Shown: positions 60,627-64,000 of the stretch, in pieces
How the letters are laid out: each line of letters begins with the position of its first letter
Position numbering within the stretch: the first letter of the stretch is position 1
NCBI RefSeq assembly: GCF_904063055.1
Contig: NZ_CAJFCN010000001.1
Coordinates: 372,001-436,000, forward strand
Source of the DNA: Pseudomonas paracarnis
GTDB taxonomy: Bacteria; Pseudomonadota; Gammaproteobacteria; Pseudomonadales; Pseudomonadaceae
DNA: 64,000 bases
Reading direction: 5' to 3'
Made by a program: the position numbers and the translations under genes
The notes under the pieces: generated by a model
Database searches by the model: none
Seen by the model: only the letters and a program-made list of their open reading frames with translations
What the model was told of the DNA's origin: nothing

Positions 60627-63272
60627 ATGAGTGATATCGATGCACGCTTGCGTGAGGATGTTCACCTGCTGGGTGAGCTGTTGGGCAACACCATTCGAGA
60701 GCAGTACGGCGAGGCTTTCCTCGATAAGATCGAGCAGATCCGCAAAGGCGCCAAGGCCGACCGCCGTGGAGCCGTTTCGCAAAATGCCGCTGGTGATGAA
60801 CTGAGCGCCAGCCTCAATCAGTTGCAGGAGGAGGAGTTGCTGCCCGTGGCGCGGGCCTTCAACCAGTTCCTCAACCTGGCCAACATTGCCGAGCAATATC
60901 AGTTGATTCATCGGCGCGATGAATCGCAATCTTCGCCGTTCGAATCCCGCGTCTTGCCAGAATTGCTGGCCCGTCTGCAAAGCGAAGGGCACAGCAATGA
61001 ATCCTTGGCCCGGCAGCTGGCGCGGCTGGACATCGAGCTGGTGCTCACCGCCCACCCCACCGAAGTGGCCCGCCGCACGCTGATTCAGAAATACGATGCC
61101 ATTGCCGCGCAACTGGCCTTGCAGGATCACCGCGATCTCACCACCGCCGAGCGCGAGCAGATTCGCGAGCGCTTGCAACGCTTGATCGCCGAAGCCTGGC
61201 ACACCGAAGAAATCCGGCGCGTGCGCCCCACGCCGGTAGATGAAGCCAAATGGGGCTTTGCGGTGATCGAGCATTCGCTGTGGCACGCCATTCCCAATTA
61301 CCTGCGCAAGGCCGACCAGGCCCTGCACGCCGCCACCGGCTTGCGCCTGCCCCTGGAGGCTGCGCCGATTCGCTTTGCTTCGTGGATGGGCGGCGACCGT
61401 GACGGCAACCCCAACGTCACCGCGCCGGTCACCCGCGAAGTGCTGCTGCTGGCGCGTTGGATGGCGGCGGATTTGTATCTGCGTGACATTGATCAACTGG
61501 CTTCCGAGCTGTCGATGCAACAGGCCAGCCCGGCGTTGCAAGCCAAAGTCGGCGACAGCGTCGAACCTTATCGTGCCTTGCTCAAGCAACTGCGCGAACG
61601 CCTGCGCGCCACGCGCCAGTGGGCCCACACCTCGTTGACCAGCACCACCCCGGCGCCGGCCGAGGTGTTGCAGGACAACCGCGACCTGCTCGACCCGCTG
61701 CAGCTGTGCTACCAGTCCCTGCATGAATGCGGCATGGGCGTGATCGCCGATGGCCCGCTGCTCGACTGCCTGCGCCGTGCCGTGACGTTCGGCCTGTTCC
61801 TGGTGCGCCTGGATGTGCGTCAGGACTCCAGCCGTCACTCGGCGGCCATGACCGAAATTACCGATTACCTGGGCCTGGGGCGTTATGAGGACTGGGATGA
61901 GGATGCGCGTATCAGCTTCCTGACCCAGGAACTGACCAATCGGCGGCCCTTGCTGCCGGGTTACTTCAAACCCTCGGCGGACACTGCCGAGGTATTGAAT
62001 ACCTGCAAGGAAATCGCCGCCGCACCGGCGGCGTCATTAGGTTCGTATGTCATCTCTATGGCGGGCGCCGCGTCGGATGTGTTGGCGGTGCAACTGCTGT
62101 TGAAAGAGTCGGGCGTACAACGGCCGATGCGCGTAGTGCCGTTGTTCGAGACCCTGGCCGACCTGGACAACGCCGGACCGGTGATGGAGCGTCTGCTGCA
62201 ATTGCCGGGTTACCGCGCACGCTTGCAGGGCCCGCAGGAAGTGATGATTGGCTACTCGGACTCGGCCAAGGACGCGGGCACCACGGCCGCCGCCTGGGCG
62301 CAGTACCGGGCGCAGGAACGTCTGGTGGATATCTGCCGCGAGCAACAGGTGGAGCTATTGTTGTTCCATGGTCGCGGCGGCACCGTTGGTCGTGGCGGTG
62401 GCCCGGCACACGCGGCTATCCTGTCGCAGCCGCCGGGCTCGGTGGCGGGGCGTTTCCGTACCACTGAGCAGGGCGAGATGATTCGCTTCAAATTCGGTCT
62501 GCCGGATATCGCTGAGCAGAACCTCAATCTCTACCTGGCGGCGGTACTGGAAGCGACCCTGTTACCGCCGCCCCCTCCCGAGCCTGCCTGGCGTCATCTG
62601 ATGGACGAACTGGCGGCAGACGGTGTCAGCGCTTACCGGGCCGTGGTGCGGGAAAATCCGCAGTTCGTCGAGTACTTCCGCCAGTCCACGCCGGAGCAGG
62701 AGTTGGGCCGTTTGCCCTTGGGCAGTCGCCCGGCCAAGCGCCGTGCGGGCGGGATAGAAAGCTTGCGCGCCATCCCATGGATCTTTGGCTGGACCCAGAC
62801 GCGTCTGATGCTACCCGCCTGGCTCGGCTGGGAAGCGGCACTGAGCAAGGCGCTGGAGCGCGGTGAAGGTCAATTGCTGGGGCAGATGCGCGAGCAGTGG
62901 CCATTCTTTCGCACGCGCATCGACATGCTGGAAATGGTGCTGGCCAAGGCCGATGCCGATATCGCCCGTCTTTATGATGAGCGTCTGGTGCAGCCGGACC
63001 TGCTGGCATTGGGTGCGCACTTACGCGACCTATTGTCGCAGGCGTGTGACGTGGTGCTTGGCCTGACCGGCCAGTCGCAGCTGCTGGCCCATAGCCCCGA
63101 CACCCTGGAGTTCATCCGCCTGCGCAACACCTACCTGGACCCCTTGCACCTGTTGCAGGCCGAGTTGTTGGCACGTTCCCGTCAGCAGGAGGCTGCGCAA
63201 GACAGCCCTCTGGAACAGGCGCTGCTGGTGTCCGTGGCCGGTATTGCGGCCGGTTTGCGCAACACCGGTTGA
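60627..63272 (+). CDS. ppc: Phosphoenolpyruvate carboxylase (housekeeping)
   Basis: 881 aa; converts PEP and bicarbonate to oxaloacetate, the main anaplerotic step. All catalytic motifs are intact: [12 protein letters not shown] (catalytic His in HPTE, 143-146), [44 protein letters not shown] and [23 protein letters not shown] 60627 is preferred over a start at 60483 that would add a non-conserved leader. It is followed by a strong terminator and adk. Compare with the degenerate homologue at 2477-5164. Confidence 0.97.
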   Translation: MSDIDARLREDVHLLGELLGNTIREQYGEAFLDKIEQIRKGAKADRRGAVSQNAAGDELSASLNQLQEEELLPVARAFNQFLNLANIAEQYQLIHRRDESQSSPFESRVLPELLARLQSEGHSNESLARQLARLDIELVLTAHPTEVARRTLIQKYDAIAAQLALQDHRDLTTAEREQIRERLQRLIAEAWHTEEIRRVRPTPVDEAKWGFAVIEHSLWHAIPNYLRKADQALHAATGLRLPLEAAPIRFASWMGGDRDGNPNVTAPVTREVLLLARWMAADLYLRDIDQLASELSMQQASPALQAKVGDSVEPYRALLKQLRERLRATRQWAHTSLTSTTPAPAEVLQDNRDLLDPLQLCYQSLHECGMGVIADGPLLDCLRRAVTFGLFLVRLDVRQDSSRHSAAMTEITDYLGLGRYEDWDEDARISFLTQELTNRRPLLPGYFKPSADTAEVLNTCKEIAAAPAASLGSYVISMAGAASDVLAVQLLLKESGVQRPMRVVPLFETLADLDNAGPVMERLLQLPGYRARLQGPQEVMIGYSDSAKDAGTTAAAWAQYRAQERLVDICREQQVELLLFHGRGGTVGRGGGPAHAAILSQPPGSVAGRFRTTEQGEMIRFKFGLPDIAEQNLNLYLAAVLEATLLPPPPPEPAWRHLMDELAADGVSAYRAVVRENPQFVEYFRQSTPEQELGRLPLGSRPAKRRAGGIESLRAIPWIFGWTQTRLMLPAWLGWEAALSKALERGEGQLLGQMREQWPFFRTRIDMLEMVLAKADADIARLYDERLVQPDLLALGAHLRDLLSQACDVVLGLTGQSQLLAHSPDTLEFIRLRNTYLDPLHLLQAELLARSRQQEAAQDSPLEQALLVSVAGIAAGLRNTG

Positions 63273-63311
63273 GGTTTTTTGCGTGCACTCAATGGCTTGC
63301 GGATAAACCAC

Positions 63312-63340
63312 GACGACCGCCCGGAAACGGGCGGTCGTCT
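63312..63340 (+). terminator. Intrinsic terminator of ppc
   Basis: An 11-bp stem GACGACCGCCC/GGGCGGTCGTC around GGAAAC (63312-63339) followed by a T-run. Confidence 0.9.
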
Positions 63341-63477
63341 TTTGAGCAGGCGGGTTGCGCTCAGGCACACCCTGGCGCTGACGCATGTGCGGCGCGGGTT
63401 TCTCCTACTTTTGGCGGCTTGTATGGTGAGGGCCCGCTGTGTATCTTGATCAGCCTTTGGCCGTTTGATCGGCCTAG

Positions 63478-64000
<523 letters not shown>

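Noticed and set aside
60534..61838. 434-codon minus-strand frame opposite ppc
   Set aside because: Antisense shadow of a fully recognisable ppc.

Overview
The window is chromosomal DNA from a Pseudomonas of the P. fluorescens group. The support is the gene order (mutS, then cinA-recA-recX; erdR-dgkA; rimO-kup; the complete wsp operon; prfB-lysS; lptF-ppc-adk), the high GC of the genes and the many REP/REPIN palindromes built on GTGGGAGC(T/G)GGCTTGC. Most of the window is core genome. The unusual material lies in four places.

(1) 1.8-7.0 kb, next to mutS. A decayed DUF3077 gene is followed by a three-gene operon: a strongly divergent phosphoenolpyruvate carboxylase (PEPC) homologue that lacks the catalytic HPTE and HGRGG motifs, a D-2-hydroxyacid dehydrogenase, and an RraA/HMG-aldolase-type protein. 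The housekeeping ppc is also in the window (60.6 kb), so the divergence can be read directly. (2) 7.2-21.9 kb, an R-type tailocin (P2-like contractile tail without capsid, terminase or integrase) between mutS and cinA/recA. It has an S24 repressor, inverted-repeat operators over a strong promoter, an untranslated leader ending in an intrinsic terminator, holin, spike/baseplate genes, a two-gene AT-richer fibre cassette, sheath, tube, a frameshifting tail chaperone, tape measure and GH19 lysozyme. A Panacea-domain protein paired with a two-helix membrane protein is divergent from the repressor. (3) 34.5-35.5 kb, a RelE-type toxin/HTH antitoxin pair flanked by a near-perfect 23-bp direct repeat. 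(4) 57.6-58.4 kb, two small genes, each behind a perfect match to the HrpL (type III secretion sigma factor) promoter consensus GGAACC-N15-CCACNNA. The first encodes a Gly/Gln/Ser-rich, Cys-free, harpin-like protein.

The core sections contain DNA repair and SOS genes (mutS, recA with a LexA box, recX), a LOG-family protein, a DTW-domain tRNA-modification enzyme, erdR, dgkA, the divergent finR/fprA pair, trmO, rimO, kup, an old yellow enzyme, opgD, the seven-gene wsp surface-sensing/c-di-GMP operon (42.7-51.1 kb), prfB with its programmed +1 frameshift, lysS, a TetR regulator, a DUF1704 peptidase-like protein, an OmpA-family lipoprotein, ppc and the start of adk. mutS and adk are cut by the window edges. 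No tRNA, rRNA, CRISPR array, transposase or integrase was seen.
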